Shown here: positions 44,383 through 53,881 of the stretch, piece after piece | Layout: every line of letters begins with the position of its first letter | How positions within the stretch are numbered: the stretch's first letter is position 1 | From: Mariprofundus sp. EBB-1 | GTDB lineage: Bacteria > Pseudomonadota > Zetaproteobacteria > Mariprofundales > Mariprofundaceae | Direction: 5' to 3' | DNA length: 64,000 nucleotides | NCBI RefSeq assembly: GCF_003665155.1 | Contig: NZ_RCFQ01000012.1 | Span: 20,399-84,398, forward strand | Made by a program: the position numbers and the translations under genes | The notes under the pieces: model-generated | Database searches by the model: none | What the model saw: only the letters and a program-made list of their open reading frames with translations | What the model was told of the DNA's origin: nothing

Positions 44383-45378
44383 CTACTGTACCACCCAGCC
44401 TTCAATGGTCGCTGTCAGTGTCATACCCCGGCGCGCAAACCACTGTTTCAGCCATTGATCGTCAGAGCCATTCAATTGCAAATAATATTGTTGCCCGTCT
44501 CTGTTCACCCGTCTCAATGAGAGTTCTAAAATGCGGGGGTCACGCCTAAGATCCTGCTCAAACAACACCTGATCAGCAATCGACGCCTCTTTTTGAATCG
44601 TAAGGCGCAACTCAACTTCCGGTTTCGTTAATGGCTGCATTGCCAAACCATTAGATGGATTCAATTGATCCTGGGCAACATCTAAATCTTCGCCCTCAGC
44701 TTCGGCCGCAGTGGGTTCGATATAGGCATCACGCGCTTTCAATAAGACTTCATTCATCCATGGTTTCAGCTGCCGGAGAGGATCCGCCGCAGTGAGTCTG
44801 CGTGTTTCAGTATATTCACTGAGTTTAGAGTTGCCTCGCACACTTAAACTCACCTGTTTTTCATTCAGCCAGCGCCACAACAGCACCAGCGATGCCCCTT
44901 GAGCATCGATACGGTAACCCTTTGCAGCCGCTTCATTGGCGGCGTAATCAAGCAGATCATTCGCGGTACCACCCATCGGCCGACCATGCTTATTGTACAG
45001 CTGAATCACCACATTCAGAGCGGGCTGCTCCGCAATCAATGGCAGTTCATGCTTTTTCAGGTAATTGATCACCCGCTGCTGGTGAAAGGTGATGCGAACA
45101 CCGTCTTTAGTCGGGCTCGCTTTTTGCATGAAAAGCACCGCTTTCACACGTTTCGGAATCTTACTTATGGCATATTGCGGCACCATACGGCTCCACAGTT
45201 CCGGCAATGCAAGTGCTGCCGCCTCGCGCACATTGGCGTGCAACCAATTGACTTCAACATTGTGTTCTTCAGCCAGCACATCTACCTGCATTCGTGTATC
45301 AGCGGCTGCCATTGCAGGCATTTGAACAACACAGAGACAAACTACCGCGCATAGTAAGTTGGACAGTATTTTCAACAT
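44383..45378 (-). CDS. DUF2066 domain-containing exported protein
   Basis: A 331-residue protein with signal peptide (LLCAVVCLCVVQMPAMAA, about 7-25). Features of DUF2066 are VDVLAEEHNVEVNWLHANV, LWSRMVPQYAISKIPKRVKA and the pattern near ALNVVIQLYNKHGRPMGG. In gammaproteobacteria this family lies beside hda/purM, and here it is two genes from hda. The function is unknown; probably periplasmic or outer-membrane associated. Its start abuts the sspB stop. Confidence 0.75.
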   Translation of the reverse strand: MLKILSNLLCAVVCLCVVQMPAMAAADTRMQVDVLAEEHNVEVNWLHANVREAAALALPELWSRMVPQYAISKIPKRVKAVLFMQKASPTKDGVRITFHQQRVINYLKKHELPLIAEQPALNVVIQLYNKHGRPMGGTANDLLDYAANEAAAKGYRIDAQGASLVLLWRWLNEKQVSLSVRGNSKLSEYTETRRLTAADPLRQLKPWMNEVLLKARDAYIEPTAAEAEGEDLDVAQDQLNPSNGLAMQPLTKPEVELRLTIQKEASIADQVLFEQDLRRDPRILELSLRRVNRDGQQYYLQLNGSDDQWLKQWFARRGMTLTATIEGWVVQ

Positions 45379-45933
45379 TTATTTCACCACGCGTAGATGA
45401 TTTTTTTTCCGGACTTTATCTCCATCGTCCACTTTGCCTTGACCACCACCTTCAATCACGGTGATGGTGGAATTGATCGACGCATCACTGCTCAATGCAT
45501 CCAATGATGCATCTTCGACACTGGAAGGCTTGGTTTTATTATCATGTAGTTCCTGCACGCCTTCATCAGACATATTACTACGCACAGCCTGCACTATCGC
45601 TTTGATCATTTCAGGCACGCTGTCATCCCATATAATGCCCTGCTCAAGCTCTCCTTCAGGCAAATATGCGGCCCAAATAGTATGCATGGGAATTTTGCAC
45701 GAGAAGGTCTGCCCAGAAAATGAGAAGTCCGAGTCAATTCTGTCATCATGAATATGAATGATTTGTGGCATTCGAATATTCAACACCAGACGCAAAGCCG
45801 GATCACCACTCAAACTTTCAGGCACCAGCACGTCATCCTGAGTTGCATCCACTACAATATAGATTCGACCATGGCGATTAAAATACTCGCGCAGTTTTTT
45901 CGCCTTGGCTGCATCTGAAAAACTCAAGCTCAT
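45379..45933 (-). CDS. sspB: ClpXP protease specificity-enhancing factor SspB
   Basis: A 184-residue adaptor that delivers SsrA-tagged proteins to ClpXP. The folded domain (about 10-110) has YIVVDATQDDVLVPESL, LRLVLNIRMPQ, FSFSGQTFSCKIPM and TIWAAYLPEGELEQGIIWD. A long flexible acidic linker then leads to the terminal LRVVK, the ClpX-binding (XB) peptide seen in E. coli SspB. Start at 45933 has AGAGG upstream; longer in-frame reading enters rnpB. Together with smpB in this window, the tmRNA degradation route is represented. Confidence 0.9.
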   Translation of the reverse strand: MSLSFSDAAKAKKLREYFNRHGRIYIVVDATQDDVLVPESLSGDPALRLVLNIRMPQIIHIHDDRIDSDFSFSGQTFSCKIPMHTIWAAYLPEGELEQGIIWDDSVPEMIKAIVQAVRSNMSDEGVQELHDNKTKPSSVEDASLDALSSDASINSTITVIEGGGQGKVDDGDKVRKKNHLRVVK

Positions 45934-45991
45934 TTTATGCCTCTGACCTCTGTCGTTTGCCGAAGCTAACGGCATACGAGAGAATATTAAA

Positions 45992-46376
45992 TACGGAGTG
46001 GCTCGATAAGCCGGGTTTTGTCTCTCTGTATGCCTTGCGACAAACAGAGCGATGGTCATTCATCTAGGCCTGCCATTACTGGCAGGCTCAAGCAGCCTAC
46101 CCGAAAGCAAACGTGGACCACGCTTGGCGCCTTCCTATTTGGCCTTGCTGCGAGCGGGGTTTACCGTGCCCCCGTCTGTTACCAGCCGGGGCGGGGCGCT
46201 CTTACCGCACCGTTTCACCCTTACCAACGATCAACAAAGATGGTTGGCGGTCTATTCTCTGTGGCACTGTCCCAAGATCACTCTTACCGGACGTTATCCG
46301 GCGCCCTGTCCTGTGCAGCCCGGACTTTCCTCGACAGAAGAAGCCTTCTATCGCGACCATCCAAGCCACTCCGTGC
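45992..46376 (-). ncRNA. rnpB: RNase P RNA component, type A
   Basis: The minus strand reads CGGAGTGGCTTGGATGGTCG at its 5' end and finishes with CTTATCGAGCCACTCCG, which pair to close helix P1 (GGAGTGGCT with AGCCACTCC). Conserved blocks are visible: GAGGAAAGTCCGGGCT-type CR I, the ACAGTG-containing region, CGTGGTCCACGTTTGC region and the CR V AACAAAACCCGGCTTATCG. The length (~385 nt) fits bacterial type A. It sits just upstream of sspB on the same strand. Confidence 0.95.
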
Positions 46377-46496
46377 GCGCAAGTGTAGGAAATTTAGCAC
46401 ACAAACGCACTGTACCGTTTTATTCATCATATTTTATCCACAAGCATTCAGACAAAACACCCTCGCATACCACCGTACCTTGAACAGGTAATGGCC

Positions 46497-47801
46497 TTAC
46501 ACAGGAGCACGTTTCGGCAGGTGAACATCCTTCTCATGCCCGGCATCAGCATCATGAAACACATCCATATCAATACTGTTCTCACTGCGCGCGATAATGG
46601 TTGTAACAACAGCATCGCCAGTGACATTTACACTTGTACGCACCATATCGAGCAGTCGATCAACCCCTATAATCAAGGCAATACCCTCCACCGGCAAACC
46701 AACCTGATTAAACACCATGGCCAGCATAATCAAACCAACACCGGGCACACCGGCAGTACCGATTGAAGCCAGTACCGACATGGCAATCACGGTGAGATAA
46801 CCCGACAAGCCCAGCTCAATGCCATACACATTAGCGATAAATACTGTCGCTACCCCCTGCATAATGGCCGTACCATCCATATTGATGGTAGCACCAAAGG
46901 GCACCACAAAAGAGGCCGTTGAGTTATCTACACCTATCCGTTTTTCAACACATTGCAGTGTCACAGGGATCGTAGCATTGGAGCTGGAAGTGCTGAATGC
47001 AAAAATTTGAGCCGAACGCATTTTACGCAAAAATTGCATCGGGCTAACCCGGCCAAGCACCTTGAGCAGCAGCATCAATGTGCCGGTAGCATGCAGCAGC
47101 AGAATAAAAACCAACACCGCAAAATAGCCAATCATTGGCACAATCATATCTATGCCCTGCAAGGCGAATGTTTTGGCCATCAATGCGAATACACCAATCG
47201 GAGCTACGTGCATCACCACATTCACCACCTCCATCATTACACTGTTCAGGCGTTCAGACAGATCAATAATCGGTTGCCCTGCTTCTCCAATCATTAGAAT
47301 ACAAACAGCAAACAGAATGGTGAAAAAGATAATCTGCAACATATTGCCTTCAGCATATGCCGCCACCGGATTACTCGGCACCAGATCAATAAATACCTGA
47401 CTCAATGGCGGTGCAACAGGCGCAGTAAAAGCACCGGTAGTTGCAGAAGCAAGCTCAAAACCTTCACCCGGCGCAAAAAAGGTTGCGATGGTGATGGCCA
47501 GTGTAATAGCCAACGCGGTAGTCAGCATAAACAACGCAAAGGCTTTACCACCCACACGCCCGAGCTTACTCAGATCACCAATTCCACAGACACCACAGAT
47601 CAGTGAGAATGTAACCAATGGCACCACCAGCATCTTCAACATACTGATAAAGATTGCACCCACCACATGAAACAGCCCCATCACCAGATAGTCCTGCACC
47701 CATGCATTATCGCCTGCGAAATTATTAATCAGGCTACCAACCAACAGCCCGGCAACCATCCAGACCATGATCTTACTGGTCATGCTCATTTTTCCGCTCA
47801 T
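46497..47801 (-). CDS. Dicarboxylate/amino acid:cation symporter (DAACS family)
   Basis: A 434-residue secondary transporter of the GltP/DctA fold. Family signatures: SMLKMLVVPLVTFSLICGV, FAFSTSSSNATIPVTLQCVE (serine-rich re-entrant hairpin 1), FVVPFGATINMDGTAIMQGV (the NMDGT sodium site) and GVPGVGLIMLAMVFNQVGLP. It imports C4-dicarboxylates or glutamate/aspartate with Na+ or H+. AGGGGAATGAG lies before the start at 47801. The C-terminal tail holds DMDVFHDADAGHEKDVHLP. It appears to be monocistronic. Confidence 0.92.
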   Translation of the reverse strand: MSGKMSMTSKIMVWMVAGLLVGSLINNFAGDNAWVQDYLVMGLFHVVGAIFISMLKMLVVPLVTFSLICGVCGIGDLSKLGRVGGKAFALFMLTTALAITLAITIATFFAPGEGFELASATTGAFTAPVAPPLSQVFIDLVPSNPVAAYAEGNMLQIIFFTILFAVCILMIGEAGQPIIDLSERLNSVMMEVVNVVMHVAPIGVFALMAKTFALQGIDMIVPMIGYFAVLVFILLLHATGTLMLLLKVLGRVSPMQFLRKMRSAQIFAFSTSSSNATIPVTLQCVEKRIGVDNSTASFVVPFGATINMDGTAIMQGVATVFIANVYGIELGLSGYLTVIAMSVLASIGTAGVPGVGLIMLAMVFNQVGLPVEGIALIIGVDRLLDMVRTSVNVTGDAVVTTIIARSENSIDMDVFHDADAGHEKDVHLPKRAPV

Positions 47802-48006
47802 CTCATTCCCCTAACATATCTTTGCCATTTATAAGATAAGCACCATAACCATCGAATCACTCTGAAACAAACAGAACACCGTTATTATGCTCAACAAGGA
47901 AAATATTGGCGCTTTATGATTTAAGGTGAAACTACCTATTGGCCAACGTGCAGTTAGCCAGGAAGAGTCTCGCTTTCGCGTTCTTTTTAGTTTGCCATGT
48001 TGCCGT

Positions 48007-48080
48007 TTAGACCTCATACCTTCTATTTTATATTTAGACCTTAAAAGATCTAAATTTACTTTAGACTCTATAAGGTCTAA
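48007..48080 (+). promoter_or_regulatory. Three phased operators upstream of hipBA
   Basis: Three inverted repeats of the form TTAGAC-N8-GTCTAA start at 48007, 48034 and 48061, exactly 27 bp apart. The third is perfect, the second has one mismatch (ATCTAA) and the first is degenerate on its right arm (TTCTAT). They end 22 bases before the antitoxin ATG and are presumably bound by the HipB-like protein for autorepression. Confidence 0.82.
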
Positions 48081-48102
48081 TATCATGTTTTGAGGTGAAG
48101 GT

Positions 48103-48363
48103 ATGGAATATAAAATCGCTATTGCAAAACAGCTTTCGGATATCTTGAAAAGTAAAAGAAAGTCTTTGGGTTTAACGCAAACAGATATGGGGCAAAAGCT
48201 TGGCGTGTCGCAGCGTGTCTTTGCCCGCAATGAAATATCTCCTGAGAAGGTTCATTTTGAGCGAATATTACAAATATGCTCTGAATTGGATATGGACTTG
48301 ATTATTCGTGAACGGAACAGGGATGAACCAAAGGCAGCCTCTCCTGAGGTTGAATCATGGTAG
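48103..48363 (+). CDS. hipB: HipB-like antitoxin, XRE-family DNA-binding protein
   Basis: An 86-residue protein with a helix-turn-helix of Cro/CI type (about 13-65): QLSDILKSKRKSLGLTQTDM, GQKLGVSQRVFARNE and ERILQICSELDMDLII. It is the short DNA-binding partner of HipA-type kinases and should repress the operon through the three operators upstream. GAGGTGAAGG lies before the ATG. The 3' end overlaps hipA by seven bases. The C-terminal tail ends in Trp (PEVESW), as E. coli HipB does (from memory), where the tail is a degradation signal. Confidence 0.9.
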   Translation: MEYKIAIAKQLSDILKSKRKSLGLTQTDMGQKLGVSQRVFARNEISPEKVHFERILQICSELDMDLIIRERNRDEPKAASPEVESW

Positions 48364-49727
48364 AGATTAAGGGCAGGCGAAAAAAGAACCAGAAGTCGCT
48401 GAATGTATGGATGAACGGCGTACTTGTTGGCACCTGGACTGTTTTCAAAACCAAGCCCCAAAAGTTTCAATATGCCAGCCAATGGCTAGAGCATCCTTCG
48501 CGCCGTATCTTGTCTTTGTCCATGCCTTTTAGGCCGCAGAACCTTCCTTATGAGGGAGATGTGGTTGAAAGCTTCTTTGATAATTTACTGCCCGATAGCG
48601 ATAAGATTCGCAAAAGGATTCAGCAGAAATTTGCAGTTAGAAATAGCTCTCCATTTGAACTGTTAGCAGAAGTAGGTCGTGATTGTGTGGGAGCAATTCA
48701 ACTATTGGCTGAAGGTGCGTTACCTGATGGTTGGGATACGATCAAGGCGAAGCCGCTTTCAGAGATGGAAGTGGAGAAACAATTAAAAATTGCTTCCAGT
48801 GACACCTTTCTGCGCGAAGATGCTGAAACGTTTAGAATTTCTATTGCGGGAGCTCAGGAGAAAACAGCACTGCTATGGCACGACAACCAGTGGTGCCTTC
48901 CTTTGGCGCAAACACCAACGACACATATCATGAAGCTGCCACTTGGATTGGTGGGTAATATGGATGCAGACATGAGCACATCTGTAGAAAATGAGTGGTT
49001 ATGTTCAAAAATCATGGCTGCATACGGCATAGATATAGCCCATTGCGATATGGACACATTTGGTGAAACCAAAGTATTGATTGTTAAACGGTTTGATCGA
49101 AAGCTTTCGAAGGGAGGAGCTTATTGGCTACGCCTTCCTCAAGAAGACATGTGCCAGGCATCAGGTAAACCACCATCATTGAAGTATGAGAATGATGGCG
49201 GGCCAGGCATGACTGAAGTCCTTACGCTGCTGCGTGGTTCAAGCGTATCCAATCAAGATCGCAGAAGCTTTTTTAAGACGCAGCTTATCTTTTGGATGCT
49301 GGCTGCAACAGATGGGCATGCGAAGAATTTCAGTCTCTTTCATGAGGTCTCTGGTACATATAAAATGACACCAATATATGATGTGCTTTCAACCTGGCCG
49401 ATTATGGGGGAGAAGCCAAATCACCTTAGCTGGCATGATGCCAAGCTAGCCATGGCGTTTCGTTCCAATAGTAATACCCACTATAAGCTCAAGGATGTAT
49501 ATCCCCGCCATTTCCGGGCAGCCGCTGCAAAGCTTGGACTTGCGGGGCAGATCGACTCAATTATTGAAGATATTTTGCTAGCGACGCCAACGGTAATTAG
49601 AGATGTCGGTGCCATGCTACCGGAACAGTTTCCGCTACGCGTCGCGGAAACGATATTTGCCGGATTAGAAGAATCAGCAGTAAAAATACAACGGGCTGAG
49701 TCGGCTACACGGAGAGAGAATCAATGA
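48357..49727 (+). CDS. hipA: HipA-like serine/threonine kinase toxin
   Basis: A 456-residue type II toxin of the HipA family, whose known members phosphorylate aminoacyl-tRNA synthetases and cause growth arrest. The N-subdomain contains VWMNGVLVGTWTVF and SLSMPFRPQNLPYEGDVVES. The ATP-binding loop region is RISIAGAQEKTALLWHDNQW (about 160-180), the catalytic loop is DGHAKNFSLF with Asp319, and the metal Asp lies in TPIYDVLST. All are intact, so it looks functional. The hipB-hipA order and overlap are standard. No terminator directly follows; 212 bases lead to the tRNA-Phe gene on the other strand. Confidence 0.93.
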   Translation: MVEIKGRRKKNQKSLNVWMNGVLVGTWTVFKTKPQKFQYASQWLEHPSRRILSLSMPFRPQNLPYEGDVVESFFDNLLPDSDKIRKRIQQKFAVRNSSPFELLAEVGRDCVGAIQLLAEGALPDGWDTIKAKPLSEMEVEKQLKIASSDTFLREDAETFRISIAGAQEKTALLWHDNQWCLPLAQTPTTHIMKLPLGLVGNMDADMSTSVENEWLCSKIMAAYGIDIAHCDMDTFGETKVLIVKRFDRKLSKGGAYWLRLPQEDMCQASGKPPSLKYENDGGPGMTEVLTLLRGSSVSNQDRRSFFKTQLIFWMLAATDGHAKNFSLFHEVSGTYKMTPIYDVLSTWPIMGEKPNHLSWHDAKLAMAFRSNSNTHYKLKDVYPRHFRAAAAKLGLAGQIDSIIEDILLATPTVIRDVGAMLPEQFPLRVAETIFAGLEESAVKIQRAESATRRENQ

Positions 49728-49892
49728 GTCCAGCCAATATCGTTAACAAGCTTTGAAACTACTACAGTGTGCTGCGCGATGACTTACTGGCCATCACTTC
49801 ATACCTTCTTTCCACGTCAAAGTAGTCCACAAAAGAATCTTTCATAGTATTTTCAACAAATCTGATTTGCTCGACTGGAGGTTTTTTTACTT

Positions 49893-49930
49893 CGAAAACA
49901 AAAAAGGATCTGCGTTTCCGCAAATCCTTT
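49893..49930 (-). terminator. Intrinsic terminator downstream of tRNA-Phe
   Basis: A 12-bp stem with one C-A mismatch (AAAGGATCTGCG against CGCAAATCCTTT, 49903-49930) with a four-base loop. Read on the minus strand it is followed by TTTTTTGTTTTC. It lies 10 bases after the tRNA 3' end. Confidence 0.85.
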
Positions 49931-49939
49931 GTTTTGTAG

Positions 49940-50015
49940 TGGTGGGCAGAGAGGGAATCGAACCCCCGACACGTGGATTTTCAGTCCACTGCTCTACCGA
50001 CTGAGCTATCTGCCC
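49940..50015 (-). tRNA. tRNA-Phe (anticodon GAA)
   Basis: A 76-nt cloverleaf on the minus strand. The acceptor stem is GGGCAGA with TCTGCCC, the 3' ACCA is encoded, the D arm is GCTCAGTCGGTAGAGC, the anticodon arm GTGGACTGAAAATCCAC carries GAA (49980-49982) and the T arm is GGGGGTTCGATTCCC. All stems are fully paired. It is followed by a strong terminator. Confidence 0.97.
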
Positions 50016-50113
50016 TCAGACGTCCCTTTTGGGAGGCCGGATTATGGTTCAAACTTCTTCAGATGCAAGTACGAATTATCACATTGATAAAATCGCTACT
50101 GTTAACAGTTCAA

Positions 50114-50497
50114 CTACGACAACCATCCCATAATCAGACGGGCAAGCACTGCTGCAACCAACAGCCAGATGATGATGATGATCGCAGCAGCAGTTTTTTT
50201 ATATGGAGAATCAATCGCCATCTCTTCATCGGCTTGTTTCAAGCACTCCTGCCATACCTCGGCGGGGATCAATTTAATGACCAGTGCAATGCCAAGCGGC
50301 AATAGTAGTTAATCATCAAGATATCCGATGACCGGGATAAAATCCGGAATCAGATCAATCGGACTAAGCACATAAGCAATCATGGCAACGATCAACAACT
50401 TTGCCAAAGGTGATACCCCGGCATGGCGAGAAGCCAAGTAGAGCGCACAGGTTTGCCGCTTTAATGCACGCATCCATATTTTAACCTGTTGACGCAT
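50114..50497 (-). pseudogene. YkvA/DUF1232 family membrane protein with in-frame stop
   Basis: The first 62 codons (50497 to 50309) end in the DUF1232 core SPIDLIPDFIPVIGYLDD and then hit TAA. The same frame continues without gap as LLLPLGIALVIKLIPAEVW, the normal next part of the domain, followed by a transmembrane tail (AAAIIIIIWLLVAAVLARLI) to a stop at 50114. One base change (TTA to TAA) would restore a 127-residue protein. So this is a gene with a single nonsense mutation, a sequencing error, or a read-through case. It lies nine bases downstream of where dapF ends on the same strand side. Confidence 0.82.
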
Positions 50498-50505
50498 AGC
50501 TCCTC

Positions 50506-51216
50506 TTAATCGAGGACGAACATCCCTTCAAAGGTTTGTGCAACAGGTCCTTCCAGCATGATATTTTTCGGACAGCCGGTAACCGTAACCGTGCCACCCG
50601 GCATTTCGATGGTCAGTGGACGCACTTCACCTTCCGCATGCCAGATCGCAGCCGCAGTAGCACAAGCCCCTGTGCCACAAGCCAGCGTACGGCCAGCACC
50701 ACGTTCAATAATATCAACATAGATGTGACTGGCGACCTGACCGGTAACAATTTCAACATTACGATCTGATGGAAACGTTTCAATCGCTTCAAAAAATACA
50801 CTGTGTGTATTACCGATATCAATATCGACATGGGCATCGGTAGAAGCAGTAACCGTAGCGGCTCCCATATCGACACAGATACCATTAATGGTCGCTTCCA
50901 CGTGCACTTCACGATCAGCCAGTGCAATGGAAACACACTCTTTGCCAAGCTGCTTCATCAGCAATTGCCCAACACAGCGCAAGCCATTGCCGCAATTGGC
51001 TGCCTCAGAACCATCGCTATTAAAAATACGCAGGTACGCATCAGTAGTGTCTGATTTTTCGAGCACAAGCAGCTGATCACAACCGATACCATAACGGCGC
51101 TCGGTAATACGGCGTACAAATGCCACGTTTAGCAGTGGCAGCTCAGCGGTCAGACCGTTCAGAATGATAAAATCATTACCCTGAGCCTGCATTTTGGTAA
51201 ACGGGACCTGTTTCAT
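50506..51216 (-). CDS. dapF: Diaminopimelate epimerase
   Basis: A 236-residue enzyme converting LL- to meso-diaminopimelate for lysine and peptidoglycan. FTKMQAQGNDFIILNGL begins the protein; the two catalytic cysteines are in AANCGNGLRCVGQ and LACGTGACATAAA. It is shorter than the ~275 residues of E. coli DapF, mostly through loops between the two halves, yet both half-domains and motifs are present. The start at 51216 has GGTGGA upstream; a longer reading would translate an intergenic repeat. dapE lies two genes upstream on the same strand. Confidence 0.93.
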   Translation of the reverse strand: MKQVPFTKMQAQGNDFIILNGLTAELPLLNVAFVRRITERRYGIGCDQLLVLEKSDTTDAYLRIFNSDGSEAANCGNGLRCVGQLLMKQLGKECVSIALADREVHVEATINGICVDMGAATVTASTDAHVDIDIGNTHSVFFEAIETFPSDRNVEIVTGQVASHIYVDIIERGAGRTLACGTGACATAAAIWHAEGEVRPLTIEMPGGTVTVTGCPKNIMLEGPVAQTFEGMFVLD

Positions 51217-51224
51217 AATTATTC

Positions 51225-51295
51225 CACCACAGAGACACAAAGACGCAAAGAAGCACAACGATGATAATACTTCGTGCCTTCGTGCCTTTGTTGTT
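51225..51295. repeat. Imperfect inverted repeat with CACAAAG/CGCAAAG units
   Basis: Between dapF and queF: CACAGAGACACAAAGACGCAAAG is faced by CTTCGTGCCTTCGTGCCTTTG, forming an imperfect palindrome. The units resemble the element near 42958-43004. It overlaps the dapF leader. Confidence 0.5.
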
Positions 51296-51313
51296 TAACT
51301 GTTATTTTGTTCA

Positions 51314-51703
51314 TTATTTTTTATGTTCCACTTCAACAGTGGTGTAAACACCACCGCGCACATTAAAGACCGCCTGCACTTTCAAATAACGCGGATCGAG
51401 CAGCTTAATCAGGTCATCAGCAATCATATTGGTAACTTTTTCATGGAAGTGACCTTCATCGCGGAAGCTCCAGTAATACAACTTGAGCGATTTAAGCTCT
51501 ACACAACACTGATCGGGCACATAATCCAGTTTGATTTCAGCAAAATCCGGCTGGCCCGTTTTAGGGCACAGGCAGGTAAACTCAGGAGAGTCGATACGAA
51601 TATGATAGTCGCGTTCCGGATTCGGGTTATCAAACACCTCCAACTCTTTTTCCGGGTAATTCATCTGTGCACCCAGCGCCTCATTGTTAGTTGAACCAGT
51701 CAT
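51314..51703 (-). CDS. queF: NADPH-dependent 7-cyano-7-deazaguanine reductase
   Basis: A 129-residue single-domain QueF that reduces preQ0 to preQ1 in queuosine synthesis. The active-site Cys is in [17 protein letters not shown] (near 45-48), and the QueF motif [20 protein letters not shown] (residues 69-88) with the NADPH-binding E(S/L)K(S/A)hK(L/Y) pattern is complete. This is the short, YkvM-type form rather than the longer E. coli type. Its start overlaps the dapE stop by four bases. Confidence 0.95.
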   Translation of the reverse strand: MTGSTNNEALGAQMNYPEKELEVFDNPNPERDYHIRIDSPEFTCLCPKTGQPDFAEIKLDYVPDQCCVELKSLKLYYWSFRDEGHFHEKVTNMIADDLIKLLDPRYLKVQAVFNVRGGVYTTVEVEHKK

Positions 51704-52851
51704 GCTTGAACCTCGAAGTTTTCAATAATTTCACTATATATATGCGTCAGCGTTTCCAATTCAGCAATAGCAACCTGCTCGCCAATTTGATGAATGGTGC
51801 TATTGGTTGTGCCAAGTTCTGCTACTGCAACGCCAGCTGCCGCCAAAAAGCGACCATCGGAGGTGCCCCCGCCTGTATCGCGCACAGCCTCAATGCCGGT
51901 CACCTGCTTGATGCTGTTGCAAACCAGGTCAAGGAATGGGCCATCCGGTGTAGAGAATGCGATGGCAACATGATCAAAATCCAACGTTGTTTCACTGCCT
52001 GCACATGCCGCTTCGACAGCAGCCTTGATCGCATCAAAATCATTGGCCGGATTATAGCGAATATCAACCAGCGCTTCGCAGCTACCGGGGATCACATTGG
52101 TTGCTCCCGTGCCGCCGTTCACATTGGTAATCTGACAACTGGTAGCCGGAAAACCCTGTGCCGGTTCTCCCCACTCAATAGCGGCAACATTGGCAAGGGC
52201 GGGGGCGGCATGGTGAATAGCGTTATCAGCGTCCTGCGGATAAGCTGAATGCCCCTGTTTACCATGGAATGTAATACGCACCTGCACCACACCACGACGG
52301 CCACGGCGAATCGTATCACCGACCTGTTCTGCACAGGACGGTTCACCAACAATCACTGCATCGGGCAAACAATCATGCGCCTGCATATATTCCATGATGC
52401 GGATAGTGCCATCGACAGACTCACCCTCTTCATCCGAGGTGATTAGCATTTGCACGGTTGGAATCGGTGTATATTCACCACATAAGCCAGCCACAGCAGC
52501 AATCCAGCATGCCACGCCACCTTTCATATCCTGTGCGCCACGGCCATGCAGCACGCCATTTTCAATCACGGCATCAAACGGAGGATGCGGCCACTGATCA
52601 ACAGGACCGGTCGGCACCACATCAGTATGCCCGGCAAAAGCGATGGTGCCGTTTAATTCACCCATACGGGTATAAATACTGTTGGTAATGCCACCAACAT
52701 CCACCTGCGTACGCACAAATCCGAGTGGTGCCAGCAGTGTAGCAATATAATTCTGACAACCACCATCATCCGGTGTGACTGATTCGCGCTGAATCAGTTT
52801 AACGGCAATATTGGTAGCTATATTGGATGGCGCGGCGGTGGCGGAAGACAT
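51700..52851 (-). CDS. dapE: Succinyl-diaminopimelate desuccinylase
   Basis: A 383-residue M20 metallohydrolase in lysine and peptidoglycan synthesis. Zinc-site motifs are [38 protein letters not shown] and [14 protein letters not shown], with [24 protein letters not shown] residues in the C-terminal half. The ATG at 52851 ([16 protein letters not shown]) is chosen, since the longer frame from 52932 runs into accA. It lies ten bases beyond the accA stop and is coupled to queF. Confidence 0.94.
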   Translation of the reverse strand: MSSATAAPSNIATNIAVKLIQRESVTPDDGGCQNYIATLLAPLGFVRTQVDVGGITNSIYTRMGELNGTIAFAGHTDVVPTGPVDQWPHPPFDAVIENGVLHGRGAQDMKGGVACWIAAVAGLCGEYTPIPTVQMLITSDEEGESVDGTIRIMEYMQAHDCLPDAVIVGEPSCAEQVGDTIRRGRRGVVQVRITFHGKQGHSAYPQDADNAIHHAAPALANVAAIEWGEPAQGFPATSCQITNVNGGTGATNVIPGSCEALVDIRYNPANDFDAIKAAVEAACAGSETTLDFDHVAIAFSTPDGPFLDLVCNSIKQVTGIEAVRDTGGGTSDGRFLAAAGVAVAELGTTNSTIHQIGEQVAIAELETLTHIYSEIIENFEVQA

Positions 52852-52861
52852 ATATAGAGGC

Positions 52862-53815
52862 TTAACTAAACTGGCCCAGATTACGCAAACGTGTATCACG
52901 CTCAGCAAGCAATTGATCCAGTGGCATTGCAATTAATGTATTCAATGTGTTGTCGAGTGATTCTGCCAACAGATCGGCTGCACCTTTAGCATTGCGATGT
53001 GCGCCATCACGCGGTTCAGGAATAATGGCGTCGATCAAGCCGAGTTTCAACAGGTCTGCAGCGGTAGGTTTCAATGCTTCAGCAGCTTCCGGGGCAAACG
53101 CCTTGTCACGCCACAAAATGGCCGCACAACCTTCCGGAGAGATGACAGAATAGGTGGAAAACTGCTGCATATACAGACGGTCGCCCACACCAATAGCCAA
53201 CGCACCGCCGGAACCACCTTCTCCTATAACGGTACAGATAACAGGCACTTTCAAACCGGCCAGTTCCTGTAGATTGCGTGCAATCGCTTCACTCTGTCCT
53301 CGCTCTTCTGCATCAATACCCGGCCAGGCACCGGCGGTATCAATAAAGGTCAACACAGGCATATCAAAGCGTTCGGCCAGCCTAAACAGGCGTAGTGCTT
53401 TGCGATAACCTTCAGGACGCGGCATACCAAAGTTACGTTTTAGCTTCTCTTTCGTATCGCGACCTTTCTGATGGCCAACAACCATCACAGATTTACCACG
53501 GAAATTTGCAATACCACCAACAATCGCACCATCATCAGAAAAGGCACGATCGCCATGCAATTCCTGAAAATCATCAAAAATCATGGGAATATAATCCAGG
53601 ATGTAGGGACGATCAGGGTGGCGGGACAGCTGGCAAATCTGAGAACGTGTCGCATTGCTATAGATCTCTTCAATGAGCTTATTACGTTTTTCATTCAAGC
53701 GCTCAACCTCTTCAGCGATATTCACGCCGGAGTCAGAGCCCATATTTGATAAATCATCAATCTTTGATGTCAGTTCAGCAATGGGGCGTTCAAATTCCAA
53801 ATAACTATAAGCCAC
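52862..53815 (-). CDS. accA: Acetyl-CoA carboxylase carboxyltransferase subunit alpha
   Basis: A 317-residue subunit that transfers carboxyl to acetyl-CoA for fatty acid synthesis. Signatures: [74 protein letters not shown] and [20 protein letters not shown]. The start is a GTG at 53815 with AAGGAG seven bases upstream; this gives E. coli-like length (319), while the ATG seven codons before lacks a site. It follows dnaE as in E. coli. Confidence 0.96.
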   Translation of the reverse strand: MAYSYLEFERPIAELTSKIDDLSNMGSDSGVNIAEEVERLNEKRNKLIEEIYSNATRSQICQLSRHPDRPYILDYIPMIFDDFQELHGDRAFSDDGAIVGGIANFRGKSVMVVGHQKGRDTKEKLKRNFGMPRPEGYRKALRLFRLAERFDMPVLTFIDTAGAWPGIDAEERGQSEAIARNLQELAGLKVPVICTVIGEGGSGGALAIGVGDRLYMQQFSTYSVISPEGCAAILWRDKAFAPEAAEALKPTAADLLKLGLIDAIIPEPRDGAHRNAKGAADLLAESLDNTLNTLIAMPLDQLLAERDTRLRNLGQFS

Positions 53816-53881
53816 GTTGTTCTCCTTGTTAGGCATTCCTTAGCCTATCTATCCAAGCATCTCTCGCGCCAAGGCGAGCAA

